Source: CAYXVU01 sp964468725
Lineage (GTDB): Bacteria; Acidobacteriota; Blastocatellia; UBA7656
NCBI GenBank assembly: GCA_964468725.1
Contig: CAYXVU010000090.1
Location: forward strand, 1-21,910
Direction: 5' to 3'
DNA length: 21,910 nt
Shown here: in pieces, positions 7,522 to 15,087 of the stretch
Position numbering within the stretch: position 1 is the first letter of the stretch
Layout: the number at the start of each line of letters is the position of its first letter
Notes under the pieces: model-generated
Databases searched by the model: none
Seen by the model: only the letters and a program-made list of their open reading frames with translations
Told to the model about the DNA's origin: nothing
Made by a program: the position numbers and the translations under genes

Positions 7522-8943
7522 ATGATTTTCGATCACGATAGTTGCTACAAAGCCCTGCAAACCCGCGATCCGCGCTTTGACGGCGTCTTCTTTGTCGGGG
7601 TTTCGACGACCAAAGTCTATTGCCGCACGGTTTGCACAGCCAAGACGCCGCGCCGCGAAAATTGCGACTTCTTCCCGAGCGCGGCTGCCGCCGAAGGCAA
7701 AGGCTTTCGCCCTTGTCTGCGTTGCCGCCCCGAACTGGCACCCGGCAATGCGCGCATTGATGCTGTTAGCCGGGTTGCCGCCGTAGCGGTCAGTCGCATT
7801 GAAGACGGCGCACTCACGGAACACTGTATGGAAGACTTAGCCAGCGAACTCGGCGTCAGTGACCGCCACCTGCGGCGCATCATTCGCAGCGAGTTCGGTG
7901 TCTCGCCCGTTGAACTTGCGCAGACCCAACGCCTGCTCTTAGCCAAGCGACTGCTGACCGATACGAACCTGCCCATCATTGACGTTGCCTATGCCAGCGG
8001 GTTTTCCAGTCTGCGTCGCTTCAATGCCTTGTTCAAAGAGCGCTATCGCCTCAACCCCTCGCAACTGCGGAAGACGCGCGCCGCTGATGCGCTCAGCGAA
8101 ACTCTCTATTGCGAAATCGCCTATCGCCCGCCCTTCGATTGGCAGGCGATCATCGAGTTTCTTGACGGGCGCACGATTCGCGGCGTCGAAACGGTAGAGG
8201 GCAATCGCTACTTGCGCACCGTAGCGAGCGGCAAACATCGTGGCTGGATTGCGGTCGCGCCCTCGAAGAAGAGAGATTCGCTCGGCGTCGAACTTTCCGC
8301 TTCGCTCGCTCCGGCTCTGCTGCCGACGTTGGCGCGGGTGAAGTATCTCTTCGATCTTGCCGCCGAACCGCAGCACATTGCGGCGCACCTCGGCACCCTC
8401 GCCGCTGCGCGTCCGGGGCTGCGCGTGCCCGGCGCATTCGATGGTTTCGAAATGGCTGTGCGCGCCATTCTCGGCCAGCAAATCAGCGTCAAGGCTGCGA
8501 CCACTTTGGCCGGTCGCTTTGCCGCAAAATTTAGCGCTGCCATCACCACGCCTTTCGCCGACCTCACGCACCTGACCCCGACCGCAGAGCGCATAGCCGA
8601 AGCGCAAGTTGATGAGATTGCCGCGCTCGGCATCGTTCCGGCGCGCGCCGATTCGATCTTGCGACTGGCGCGTGCCGTCGTTAGCAAAGAGATTACGCTT
8701 GCAGCGGGCAGCGACCCTGAAGCGACCATGGCGGCGCTACAACAATTGCCCGGTATCGGCCAGTGGACCGCGCAATATATCGCCATGCGCGCCCTCGCCT
8801 GGCCAGATGCGTTCCCCCATACCGATCTCGGCATTCGCAAAGCGTTGGGCGAAAACAACCCGAAACGCATTCTCGAAATCGCGCAGGCGTGGCAGCCGTG
8901 GCGCGCCTACGCGGCGATGCATCTATGGAAATCGTTGAGTTGA
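7522..8943 (+). CDS. Ada-N / AraC-type regulator fused to AlkA 3-methyladenine DNA glycosylase
   Basis: 473-residue fusion for the adaptive response to DNA alkylation. Residues 1-75 are the Ada zinc domain with Cys34, Cys38, Cys65 and Cys68 (V-Y-C-R-T-V-C and P-C-L-R-C). Cys34 matches the residue that takes methyl groups from phosphotriesters and switches on the activator. Residues about 80-185 are an AraC-type helix-turn-helix (L-A-S-E-L-G-V-S-D-R-H-L-R-R). Residues about 190-300 resemble the AlkA N-terminal domain. From about 310 onward is the HhH-GPD glycosylase, with the hairpin L-P-G-I-G-Q-W-T-A near 409 and candidate catalytic Asp435 (F-P-H-T-D-L-G). The ATG at 7522 matches the usual start of Ada domains; an upstream TTG at 7468 would add an unrelated 18-residue extension. 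The methylguanine transferase domain of E. coli Ada is missing here and is supplied by the next gene, 5 bp downstream. This architecture is known in other bacteria. Confidence 0.94.
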   Translation: MIFDHDSCYKALQTRDPRFDGVFFVGVSTTKVYCRTVCTAKTPRRENCDFFPSAAAAEGKGFRPCLRCRPELAPGNARIDAVSRVAAVAVSRIEDGALTEHCMEDLASELGVSDRHLRRIIRSEFGVSPVELAQTQRLLLAKRLLTDTNLPIIDVAYASGFSSLRRFNALFKERYRLNPSQLRKTRAADALSETLYCEIAYRPPFDWQAIIEFLDGRTIRGVETVEGNRYLRTVASGKHRGWIAVAPSKKRDSLGVELSASLAPALLPTLARVKYLFDLAAEPQHIAAHLGTLAAARPGLRVPGAFDGFEMAVRAILGQQISVKAATTLAGRFAAKFSAAITTPFADLTHLTPTAERIAEAQVDEIAALGIVPARADSILRLARAVVSKEITLAAGSDPEATMAALQQLPGIGQWTAQYIAMRALAWPDAFPHTDLGIRKALGENNPKRILEIAQAWQPWRAYAAMHLWKSLS

Positions 8944-8948
8944 AAATT

Positions 8949-9455
8949 ATGATCTACTACACCTACACAATCAGCCCTGTGGAGAAGTTGATGCTAACCT
9001 CGGACGGCAAGTCGCTGACCGGACTCTTTATGGTCGAGCAACGCTATAGCCCCGCAATGGATACCAATTGGGTGTTGGATGATACCGCCGCGCCCTTTGC
9101 CGAAGCCAAGCGGCAGTTGACCGATTACTTCGCCGGTCGCTTGTCGGAGTTCACCTTGCCCTTGCGGCTTGATGGTACAGCCTTTCAGCAACGCGTGTGG
9201 GAAGAACTGCAAAAGATTCCTTTTGGCGCGACGATCAGTTACGGCGAACTGGCGCAGCGCATCGGCAATCCTAAAGGCTCGCGCGCTGTAGGCTTGGCGA
9301 ACGGGCGCAACCCGATCTCGATCATTGTGCCCTGCCATCGCGTAATTGGCGCAAGCGGCAGTTTGACCGGGTATGGCGGCGGCCTCAATCGCAAACAGTG
9401 GTTATTGGCACACGAACGCCATCACAGCGGGCAACAGCAGTTTGATTTTGCATAG
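8949..9455 (+). CDS. ogt: Methylated-DNA--[protein]-cysteine S-methyltransferase (Ogt-type)
   Basis: 168-residue suicide DNA repair protein that moves the methyl group from O6-methylguanine or O4-methylthymine to its own cysteine. The active-site motif is P-C-H-R-V (128-132, acceptor Cys129). Arg112 in G-S-R-A-V-G is the base-flipping 'arginine finger', and the Asn in G-L-A-N and Glu156 (L-L-A-H-E) complete the usual set. The N-terminal half is the short ribonuclease-H-like domain of Ogt proteins. The start at 8949 is 5 bases after the stop of the Ada/AlkA gene. An in-frame ATG at 8925 would overlap that gene by 19 bases. Neither has a good ribosome binding site, which suggests translational coupling. 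Together the two genes rebuild the Ada plus AlkA functions as a two-gene operon. Confidence 0.93.
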   Translation: MIYYTYTISPVEKLMLTSDGKSLTGLFMVEQRYSPAMDTNWVLDDTAAPFAEAKRQLTDYFAGRLSEFTLPLRLDGTAFQQRVWEELQKIPFGATISYGELAQRIGNPKGSRAVGLANGRNPISIIVPCHRVIGASGSLTGYGGGLNRKQWLLAHERHHSGQQQFDFA

Positions 9456-9791
9456 GCCATAAGCGGGCGAGGATTGATGAACAGGCGGATATTTTCCCTG
9501 CAACCATCAGCCCGACCGCTTGGCTCTACGCTCCAACATCGCTACGCGGCGCAGTCACAAAAATCGGCTTTCGACTTTGCGCTCCCACATCAAAGCAGGG
9601 TTTCTCTTAGCCAGTCTCCTGACAGAATCAGAATCAATTGCTTCGGCTCGTTTCAACCTTCCTTCTGCCTTTTGACCGCTCGTACAGCCTATTGACCGTT
9701 CGTTCATCAACCGTTTCTACGCGCGCGGTTTTGCGGCACACTCAAGCCTGCACGTCTATTTCGACGAAGGAACTGAAAAAGGAGATGAATG
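9456..9791. other. Intergenic region upstream of the NTF2-like gene
   Basis: 336 bp. The short frames crossing it (73 and 76 codons) are rich in Ser/Arg/Leu, lack ribosome binding sites and look like chance. The notable content is a tandem TTGACCG motif at 9672-9711 (separate entry) and the strong AAAAAGGAG ribosome binding site of the next gene. No terminator hairpin for the ogt gene was found. Confidence 0.55.
9672..9718 (+). promoter_or_regulatory. Tandem TTGACCG motif, candidate LytTR-box pair
   Basis: Two imperfect 20-bp direct repeats start at 9672 and 9692, both with TTGACCG (14 of 20 positions match). The second contains ACCGTTCGT (9695-9703), a full match to the general LytTR-box form [TA][AC][CA]GTTN[AG][TG]. 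The first contains ACCGCTCGT (9675-9683), one mismatch. Their start-to-start spacing of 20 bases is close to the roughly 21 bases seen for known LytTR pairs. A weaker third copy, ACCGTTTCT, is at 9710. A LytTR regulator is encoded at 15088 in this window. Confidence 0.35.
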
Positions 9792-10238
9792 ATGAAGTTT
9801 TTTCTACTCGCCCTGCTCTGTGTGATGGCGTTGCCACTAGCCGGTCAAACGCAAACCCAAGACGATAAAGCAGCCGTCAAGCAAGCGGCTCTCGATTACA
9901 TTGAAGCCATCTATAACGTTGACCCTTCGAAAGTCGAACGCAGCGTCCATCCTGAACTCGCCAAACGCGGGTTTTACATGCGGCGCGGCGCGACCGAGTA
10001 TTCCGAAGGGCGCATGACATTTGCCCAGTTGATCGAAACGGCGAAGAACTGGAACAAAGAAGGCAAGCTACGCAAAGATGCGCCGAAGGAAGTTATCATT
10101 CTCGACCTTTTAGATCAGACGGCTTCGGTGAAGATCGTCGCCGAATGGGGCATTGATTACATGCATCTGGCGAAGTACAACGGCAAGTGGATGATCGTCA
10201 ACATCCTTTGGCAAAGCCATCCGAAGAAGAGTAGTTGA
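9792..10238 (+). CDS. Secreted NTF2-like / putative lumazine-binding family protein
   Basis: 148-residue small protein with signal peptide M-K-F-F-L-L-A-L-L-C-V-M-A-L-P-L-A-G-Q (about 1-19). The mature part fits the putative lumazine-binding (PF12893) / DUF4440-type NTF2-like fold: an early helix (V-K-Q-A-A-L-D-Y-I-E-A-I-Y-N), then R-S-V-H-P-E-L-A-K-R-G-F and a C-terminal strand pair ending G-K-W-M-I-V-N-I-L-W. Such proteins are mostly of unknown function; despite the name, ligand binding is rarely shown. AAAAAGGAG upstream gives about 7 bases to the ATG at 9792 and only 4 to the adjacent ATG at 9789, so I prefer 9792. A 92-bp gap follows before the PQQ-like gene, so it may be a separate transcript. 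Its upstream region carries the candidate LytTR boxes. Confidence 0.78.
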   Translation: MKFFLLALLCVMALPLAGQTQTQDDKAAVKQAALDYIEAIYNVDPSKVERSVHPELAKRGFYMRRGATEYSEGRMTFAQLIETAKNWNKEGKLRKDAPKEVIILDLLDQTASVKIVAEWGIDYMHLAKYNGKWMIVNILWQSHPKKSS

Positions 10239-10330
10239 GTAGCTAAGGTTCAGCGCGCCGGTTTGCCTCTGGCTCAAATTATGAGTCACAGAGCTTTTCC
10301 TACTGCTTACGAATTTCATAGGAGTGATCC

Positions 10331-11584
10331 ATGCGACGAATTGTTCGAACGGCTACGCTCATTGTATTTCTTGCAACTCTGCCGCAAACCGGATTGGCAA
10401 ATGACTGGCCGCAATGGCGCGGCCCGAACCGCGATGGGCTGATCGCCTCTTTCAAAAGCCCTAAGCAGTGGCCGGAGCGTTTGAAATTGAGGTGGAAAGT
10501 CAGCGTCGGCTCCGGCCATGCTTCGCCCGTTTTGGTCGGCAACCGAATCTATTTGCTCGCACGACAAGGTGAGCAAGAGGTAATTTCCAGCTACGATCTG
10601 AAATCGGGCAAGCAATTGTGGCGCAGAAGCTATGCGGCGGATTACGTGGTTCACGAAGCGGCGGTTCCTCACGGCAAGGGGCCGCGCTCGACACCGCTGG
10701 TTCACGCGGGCAGAGTCTATGCGCTCGGCGTCAGCGGCAGAATATCTTGTCTGGATGCGAAGACCGGACGGCTCTTATGGCAAAAAGAGCCGACGGGCAA
10801 TGACCCGAAAGCCTATCCTTTGTTCGGGTTCGCGCCGTCACCGTTGATCGTTGGCGGACTCGTCGTCATCGCAACCGGAGGAGAACAGCAAAGTGGGCTG
10901 ACCGCCTTCGATGCCGCGACTGGTGAGGTGCGCTGGAATTGGCGCGGTGAGTACACGACTCCTCACGACGGGGTTGGCTACTCGTCGCCGGTGTTGATGA
11001 AGATTAACGACTCCGTGCATCTGGTCATGCTGGTGGATTCGGGGTTGGTCGGGTTGTCACCGCAAAGCGGCAGCGTGTTATGGCGATTCGCCTTTGCCAT
11101 GCCGCACGAGAGCGTGCCGACGCCGATCCTTGACGAAGATCGAATCATCATCTCCGACCAGAAGATGGGGTTGGTCGCCGTGCGCGTTAGCAAACAAGGG
11201 CCTGAGTGGCAGGCACAGCAGGTGTGGCAAAATCGAGAACTCTTCAACTATATGAGTTCTCCGGTTGCTCAAGACGGTTTGCTCTTCGGCATGTCGCGCA
11301 GAGAAAAAGGGCAGTATTTCTGTGTAGAATTGCAAACCGGAAAGACGCTGTGGAAGACAGCCGGAAGGCAGGGCGAATCGGCTGTCGTGATGATGGGCAG
11401 CAACGAGCTATTCGTGCAGACCGTTGACGGCGAATTGCTGGTGGCCAAAAAGAGTCGGGGCGGCTTTGACCTTGTGAAACGCTATCAAGTTGCCGATAGC
11501 GCAACGTGGTCGCATCCGATTATCTTTGATCAGTACATCGTAGTTAAGGACAGTCATTCGTTGGCGCTGTGGAGTCTGAATTGA
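10331..11584 (+). CDS. Secreted PQQ-like beta-propeller protein
   Basis: 417-residue protein with a signal peptide (about 1-23) followed by D-W-P-Q-W-R-G-P-N-R-D-G, the usual opening of the PQQ-binding-like / BamB-like propeller family. Repeated blades show the A-x-D-x-x-x-G-x-x-x-W pattern: Y-D-L-K-S-G-K-Q-L-W, L-D-A-K-T-G-R-L-L-W, F-D-A-A-T-G-E-V-R-W, L-S-P-Q-S-G-S-V-L-W and V-E-L-Q-T-G-K-T-L-W. These families may bind PQQ or act as scaffolds. No dehydrogenase active-site residues or CxxCH heme motif are seen, so a binding or scaffold role is more likely than an enzyme. ATAGGAG precedes the start. It is first in a tightly spaced run: PD40 protein (22-bp gap), alpha/beta hydrolase (28 bp) and histidine kinase (15 bp). 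Confidence 0.9.
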   Translation: MRRIVRTATLIVFLATLPQTGLANDWPQWRGPNRDGLIASFKSPKQWPERLKLRWKVSVGSGHASPVLVGNRIYLLARQGEQEVISSYDLKSGKQLWRRSYAADYVVHEAAVPHGKGPRSTPLVHAGRVYALGVSGRISCLDAKTGRLLWQKEPTGNDPKAYPLFGFAPSPLIVGGLVVIATGGEQQSGLTAFDAATGEVRWNWRGEYTTPHDGVGYSSPVLMKINDSVHLVMLVDSGLVGLSPQSGSVLWRFAFAMPHESVPTPILDEDRIIISDQKMGLVAVRVSKQGPEWQAQQVWQNRELFNYMSSPVAQDGLLFGMSRREKGQYFCVELQTGKTLWKTAGRQGESAVVMMGSNELFVQTVDGELLVAKKSRGGFDLVKRYQVADSATWSHPIIFDQYIVVKDSHSLALWSLN

Positions 11585-11606
11585 ATCGGCAATGAAGGAG
11601 TCAATT

Positions 11607-12512
11607 ATGTCGAAAATCCTCGTCGCCGGTTGCGCTCTCAGCCTTTGGCTGGCTGCAACCGCGCTGCTAGTCGAAGCGCAATCCGACCGACAGGCAGAAG
11701 CGCAACCGGAAGTCTTCGGCGCGGGCGTGCTTTCGGTCGGTCGGGTCTTTCGCGGCTCCTTTGCGCCGGACGGACGCACCTTCTACTTCTTCAAGAAGAT
11801 TGCCGAAGCCAAAGAGGACTACCGCATATTTGTTTCGAAGCTTGTCAACGACCGTTGGACGCCGCCCGAACGGGTCAACCTCGGCGGCGAGTACTCTGAT
11901 CTCTACCCTTCGATTTCGAAGGACGGGCGACGGATGGTCTTCTCTTCCTATCGGCCAGCTCCGGGCGATGCCTCGCCGAAAGCTAATGCCCATCTGTGGT
12001 ACGTTGACCGACAAGGCGAGGGTTGGGGCAAGCCAGTCTTTTTAAGTCGGGTCAACCGCTTCGGTCACTATCACTCATGGGTTGAGTTCGGCCCTGATAA
12101 CGCCATCTACTTTCGCGTGACGACGCCCGATTGGCGCAGCAATCAGACCCTGTTTACGCGCTGGGATGGTAAAGAGTATGTTGAGCCGCAGGTCTATGAA
12201 GTCGTCGCCTACTGGCAAAAGCAACGCAGCGATATTCGCATCGTCGGCGGTTCGCCCAGTCCCGATGGCAAAGTCGTTTTTTTCGATGTCGGCGTGCGTG
12301 AGCCAGGGCGTCAGCCTCAGTCCGACATCTGGGTGTCGTTTCATCAAGGCGAGGGGTGGAGCGAACCAAAGCCGCTCGGCAAGGCGATCAACTCCGAATT
12401 GTTCGATGTCTTTCCCTTCTTTTCACCCGACGGGCGAACCCTCTATTTCGTCCGCGATTTCGCAACCTTTTATCACCTGCCGCTCGCGGCGGCGCTTGCG
12501 TCCGTCCGCTGA
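11607..12512 (+). CDS. Secreted TolB-like PD40 propeller protein
   Basis: 301-residue exported protein with a signal peptide of about 24 residues ending near L-L-V-E-A-Q. Four PD40-type blades can be read: F-A-P-D-G-R-T-F-Y-F, I-S-K-D-G-R-R-M-V-F, P-S-P-D-G-K-V-V-F-F and F-S-P-D-G-R-T-L-Y-F. No protease or hydrolase domain is attached, so it is a stand-alone, probably incomplete propeller that may bind peptide or glycan. I chose the ATG at 11607 because an in-frame ATG at 11592 overlaps the AAGGAG that serves the downstream start. It lies in the run from 10331 to 14976 and ends 28 bases before the alpha/beta hydrolase. The partner is unknown. Confidence 0.85.
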   Translation: MSKILVAGCALSLWLAATALLVEAQSDRQAEAQPEVFGAGVLSVGRVFRGSFAPDGRTFYFFKKIAEAKEDYRIFVSKLVNDRWTPPERVNLGGEYSDLYPSISKDGRRMVFSSYRPAPGDASPKANAHLWYVDRQGEGWGKPVFLSRVNRFGHYHSWVEFGPDNAIYFRVTTPDWRSNQTLFTRWDGKEYVEPQVYEVVAYWQKQRSDIRIVGGSPSPDGKVVFFDVGVREPGRQPQSDIWVSFHQGEGWSEPKPLGKAINSELFDVFPFFSPDGRTLYFVRDFATFYHLPLAAALASVR

Positions 12513-12540
12513 ACGGGCAATTCTGAAAGGTGAGTTCTCG

Positions 12541-13902
12541 ATGATGCTTACTTTGAGACAATGGCTCTTTGTGCTTGTGCTGCTGAGTCTACCAGTCGCA
12601 ACGGCCTTTGGTCAGCAACCCTCTATCGAAGGGTATTGGGAAGGGGCTGCCGTGCGCGATGGCGCGGTGCGGATTCTGCGCCTGGAAATCTTCAAAGAGG
12701 GCGGCAACCTACGTTGCCGCCTCGAAATGCCGGATTTCCTCAGTTTCGGCTTTCGTCCGCTGCCAGTTCAAAGGGATGGCACAACCGTCATCTTACGCTT
12801 GCCGATGACAGGAGAGTTTCGGCTCACCTACGACGCCCAACAGGGCGAGTTGCGCGGCGTATCCAGCAGGCCGGAGAACCTTATTACCTTGAATCTGAAA
12901 CGTTCCGTCAAGCCGGTCGAAATGCCGATCAAAGAAGAAGAGGTGCAATTCTCAAACGGTGACATCACCCTTTCCGGCACACTGGTCAAACCAGCAAACG
13001 CCGGAGCGCATCCGGTCATTGTCTGGATTAGCGGGCGCGGCGGCACGCTCAGAGAATACAGCCCGCGCACGCGATTGTTTGCGCAACGCGGCATTGCCAG
13101 CCTGATCTATGACAAACGCGGAACCGGCAAATCAACCGGCAACTTTCCGAAAGCGACCTTCGGTGAATTGGTGAGCGATGCCATAGCGGCTGTACGGTTC
13201 TTAGCGCAACGTTCGGATATCAACGCCAAACAGATTGGCCTTCATGGGGAGAGTGCTGGCGGTTGGATTGCGCCGGTTGTCGTTACTTCGTCGTCCGTAC
13301 CCCTGGCCTTTTTGATGACCACGGTTGGCCCTGCGGAAAATCTCTACGACCAGCAAGTGCATGCTTATCAAGCCTATGTGCGGACCGGCGGATTCGAGTT
13401 GACCAAAGAAGAGATGGAACTAACCGACGAACACATTCGCCACCGCTTGCGTCTCGCTTTCAAAAACGAAGGCCGCGAGGAGTTTCTGGCATCAGCGGAA
13501 AAGGTTAAAGGTACGCGCTTAGCCCGCTTCTTGCTCGACACGGAGGCCAGCGATGCTGCCGATTTCGATTGGTTGCGCCGCAATGATTGCGACCCCGTGC
13601 CCCACCTGAAGAAGATCAAAGTGCCGGTTTTGGCCTTCTACGGAACTCGTGATTACATCGTCCCCCCGGCAGAGAATACTAAAAGGTTAGAGCAATATCT
13701 GACCGAAGCCGGGAACCGGGATTTCAAAGTCGTAGTCATTGAAGACGCCGACCACGACATCACCCTGCCTAATCGGGAACGGCGCAGCACGACGGATGCG
13801 AATGAAAAACCGCAATGGTCATGGGGGCGCGTCCCCCATGAGTATGTGCAGACGATGCTCGATTGGCTATTGCAGCGGGTGACAGTCGTCGGTCAGCAGT
13901 AG
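12541..13902 (+). CDS. Secreted alpha/beta hydrolase, acyl-peptidase/esterase type
   Basis: 453-residue hydrolase with a signal peptide (about 1-25). A beta-rich N-terminal domain follows (about 28-130, S-I-E-G-Y-W-E-G), as in S9/DUF-type secreted hydrolases. An alpha/beta hydrolase core runs from about 135 to 445. The predicted triad is Ser238 (H-G-E-S-A-G-G), Asp371 (Y-G-T-R-D-Y-I-V-P-P) and His405 (E-D-A-D-H-D-I). Y-D-K-R-G-T-G-K-S near 190 is the usual loop after strand 4. Substrate unknown: dipeptidyl/acylaminoacyl peptidase or esterase are both possible. Two ATGs (12541, 12544) follow AAAGGTGAG, and either could be used. The open frame extends upstream to 12166, but that part overlaps the PD40 gene in another frame and lacks a signal peptide. 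It is 15 bp before the histidine kinase. Confidence 0.88.
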   Translation: MMLTLRQWLFVLVLLSLPVATAFGQQPSIEGYWEGAAVRDGAVRILRLEIFKEGGNLRCRLEMPDFLSFGFRPLPVQRDGTTVILRLPMTGEFRLTYDAQQGELRGVSSRPENLITLNLKRSVKPVEMPIKEEEVQFSNGDITLSGTLVKPANAGAHPVIVWISGRGGTLREYSPRTRLFAQRGIASLIYDKRGTGKSTGNFPKATFGELVSDAIAAVRFLAQRSDINAKQIGLHGESAGGWIAPVVVTSSSVPLAFLMTTVGPAENLYDQQVHAYQAYVRTGGFELTKEEMELTDEHIRHRLRLAFKNEGREEFLASAEKVKGTRLARFLLDTEASDAADFDWLRRNDCDPVPHLKKIKVPVLAFYGTRDYIVPPAENTKRLEQYLTEAGNRDFKVVVIEDADHDITLPNRERRSTTDANEKPQWSWGRVPHEYVQTMLDWLLQRVTVVGQQ

Positions 13903-13917
13903 TAGAGTTGCCAGATC

Positions 13918-14976
13918 ATGGAGTTTGGTTTCAAAAACAGGACGGCGCTGTTTTGGATGCTGCAACTGCTCGGTTGGGGCGCCTATGGCCTTTCGATGTT
14001 TTTAGGCGCGCTGCCGCATTTCCCCTCCGCTTGGCACGCGCTGGTTCACAAAGTCATCTTCGTCGGTTTGGGATTCTTCATCAGCATCCTGTTGCGGGTC
14101 ATCTACAAATCCCTATGGCGGCGTTCCTATTCGTTTCCGAAGATCACCGTCGTTGCGGTCGTCTCTTCTTACCTCTTCGGGTTGATCTGGGCGGTCGGCT
14201 TCAATGTGGCGCGGTGGTCGCTGATCGAATTGGATTGGAGCCGCATCAAGTGGTATGACTATGCCAACGGCGGGTTGAGTTACTGCTTCGTGTTTCTGGC
14301 GTGGAGCGCACTCTATTTCGGCATCAAGCACTATCAGGATTTGCAGGAAGAGAAGGAGCGTTCCTTGAAAGCCAATGCGTTGGCACATCAGGCGCAATTG
14401 CAGATGCTGCGGTATCAACTGAACCCGCATTTCCTCTTCAACTCGCTCAACTCGATTCACGCTTTGGTGCGCGAAGACCCGGATCGCGCCGAAAAGATGA
14501 TTGATGAATTGTCCGACTTCCTGCGCTATTCGCTGCTCAACAACCAGGTGTCGGATGTTCCGCTCAAAGACGAACTCGAAGCTGTGCAAAATTATTTGAC
14601 CATCGAAAAGATTCGCTTCGAAGATAAACTCGATGTGCGGTTCGAGATTGATCCGGCGACCGAAGAGTTTCGCGTGCCCGGCTTTCTCATTCATCCGCTG
14701 ATTGAAAACGCCATCAAACATGGCATGCAAACCAGCGCCTTGCCGTTGCAGATCAAGATGAGCGCGGGCTTTCGCAACGGTTCGCTGCGACTCGAGGTCG
14801 CCAACACGGGTTGCTGGTCGCAGCCTTCTGCCACTGGTCTCTCCCTCTGCAAAGGAACGGGAACGGGACTGGAAAACGTGCGTCAACGGTTGGAACAAAT
14901 CTATCCCGGTCGCCATCGCTTTGAAGTCTTCGAGCGCGACGGTTGGGTGCATGCGAAGTTGGACATTAGCAGGTAA
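13918..14976 (+). CDS. LytS-type sensor histidine kinase
   Basis: 352-residue membrane kinase of the His_kinase (PF06580) class. Four membrane helices lie at about 9-31, 42-63, 76-99 and 118-137, with no extracytoplasmic sensor domain; a coiled-coil-like stretch follows at about 139-165. The phospho-acceptor His171 is in L-N-P-H-F-L-F-N-S-L-N. The ATPase part has the N box H-P-L-I-E-N-A-I-K-H-G (259-269) and the G box G-T-G-T-G-L-E-N-V-R-Q-R-L (313-325). It starts 15 bases after the alpha/beta hydrolase, so its transcription is probably coupled to the secreted proteins upstream. The cognate regulator is the LytTR protein 111 bp downstream. The signal is unknown; short four-helix input regions of this sort may sense the membrane or a partner protein. 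Confidence 0.93.
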   Translation: MEFGFKNRTALFWMLQLLGWGAYGLSMFLGALPHFPSAWHALVHKVIFVGLGFFISILLRVIYKSLWRRSYSFPKITVVAVVSSYLFGLIWAVGFNVARWSLIELDWSRIKWYDYANGGLSYCFVFLAWSALYFGIKHYQDLQEEKERSLKANALAHQAQLQMLRYQLNPHFLFNSLNSIHALVREDPDRAEKMIDELSDFLRYSLLNNQVSDVPLKDELEAVQNYLTIEKIRFEDKLDVRFEIDPATEEFRVPGFLIHPLIENAIKHGMQTSALPLQIKMSAGFRNGSLRLEVANTGCWSQPSATGLSLCKGTGTGLENVRQRLEQIYPGRHRFEVFERDGWVHAKLDISR

Positions 14977-15087
14977 TAAGTGACGAGCAGTCAGCGACCA
15001 GCCGCGCAAACGGCGCAGCCAATTGCCGCCCATTCAGTTCCTTGATGCTTGATAACGAACTTCTTCTTGCTGGTCACTTGTCACGAT
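14977..15087. other. Kinase-regulator spacer with imperfect inverted repeat
   Basis: 111-bp gap between kinase and response regulator, unusual for such a pair. GTGACGAG...GCGACCAG (14980-15001) is matched on the opposite strand by CTGGTCACTTGTCAC (15070-15084): GTGAC-A/G-AG and GACCAG agree, with extra bases in the left arm. It could be a dispersed repeat or a hairpin. No ribosome binding site of good quality precedes the regulator ATG. Confidence 0.35.

Noticed and set aside
7304..7525. 73-codon plus-strand frame in the divergent intergenic region
   Set aside because: No ribosome binding site and no recognisable motifs. It crosses the inverted repeats and overlaps the next start.
12166..12540. 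In-frame 125-codon upstream extension of the alpha/beta hydrolase
   Set aside because: It overlaps the PD40 gene in another frame. The signal peptide and ribosome binding site begin at 12541.
13995..15033. 306-codon minus-strand frame opposite the histidine kinase
   Set aside because: The kinase strand carries His171, N and G boxes; the opposite frame has no start signal or domain.
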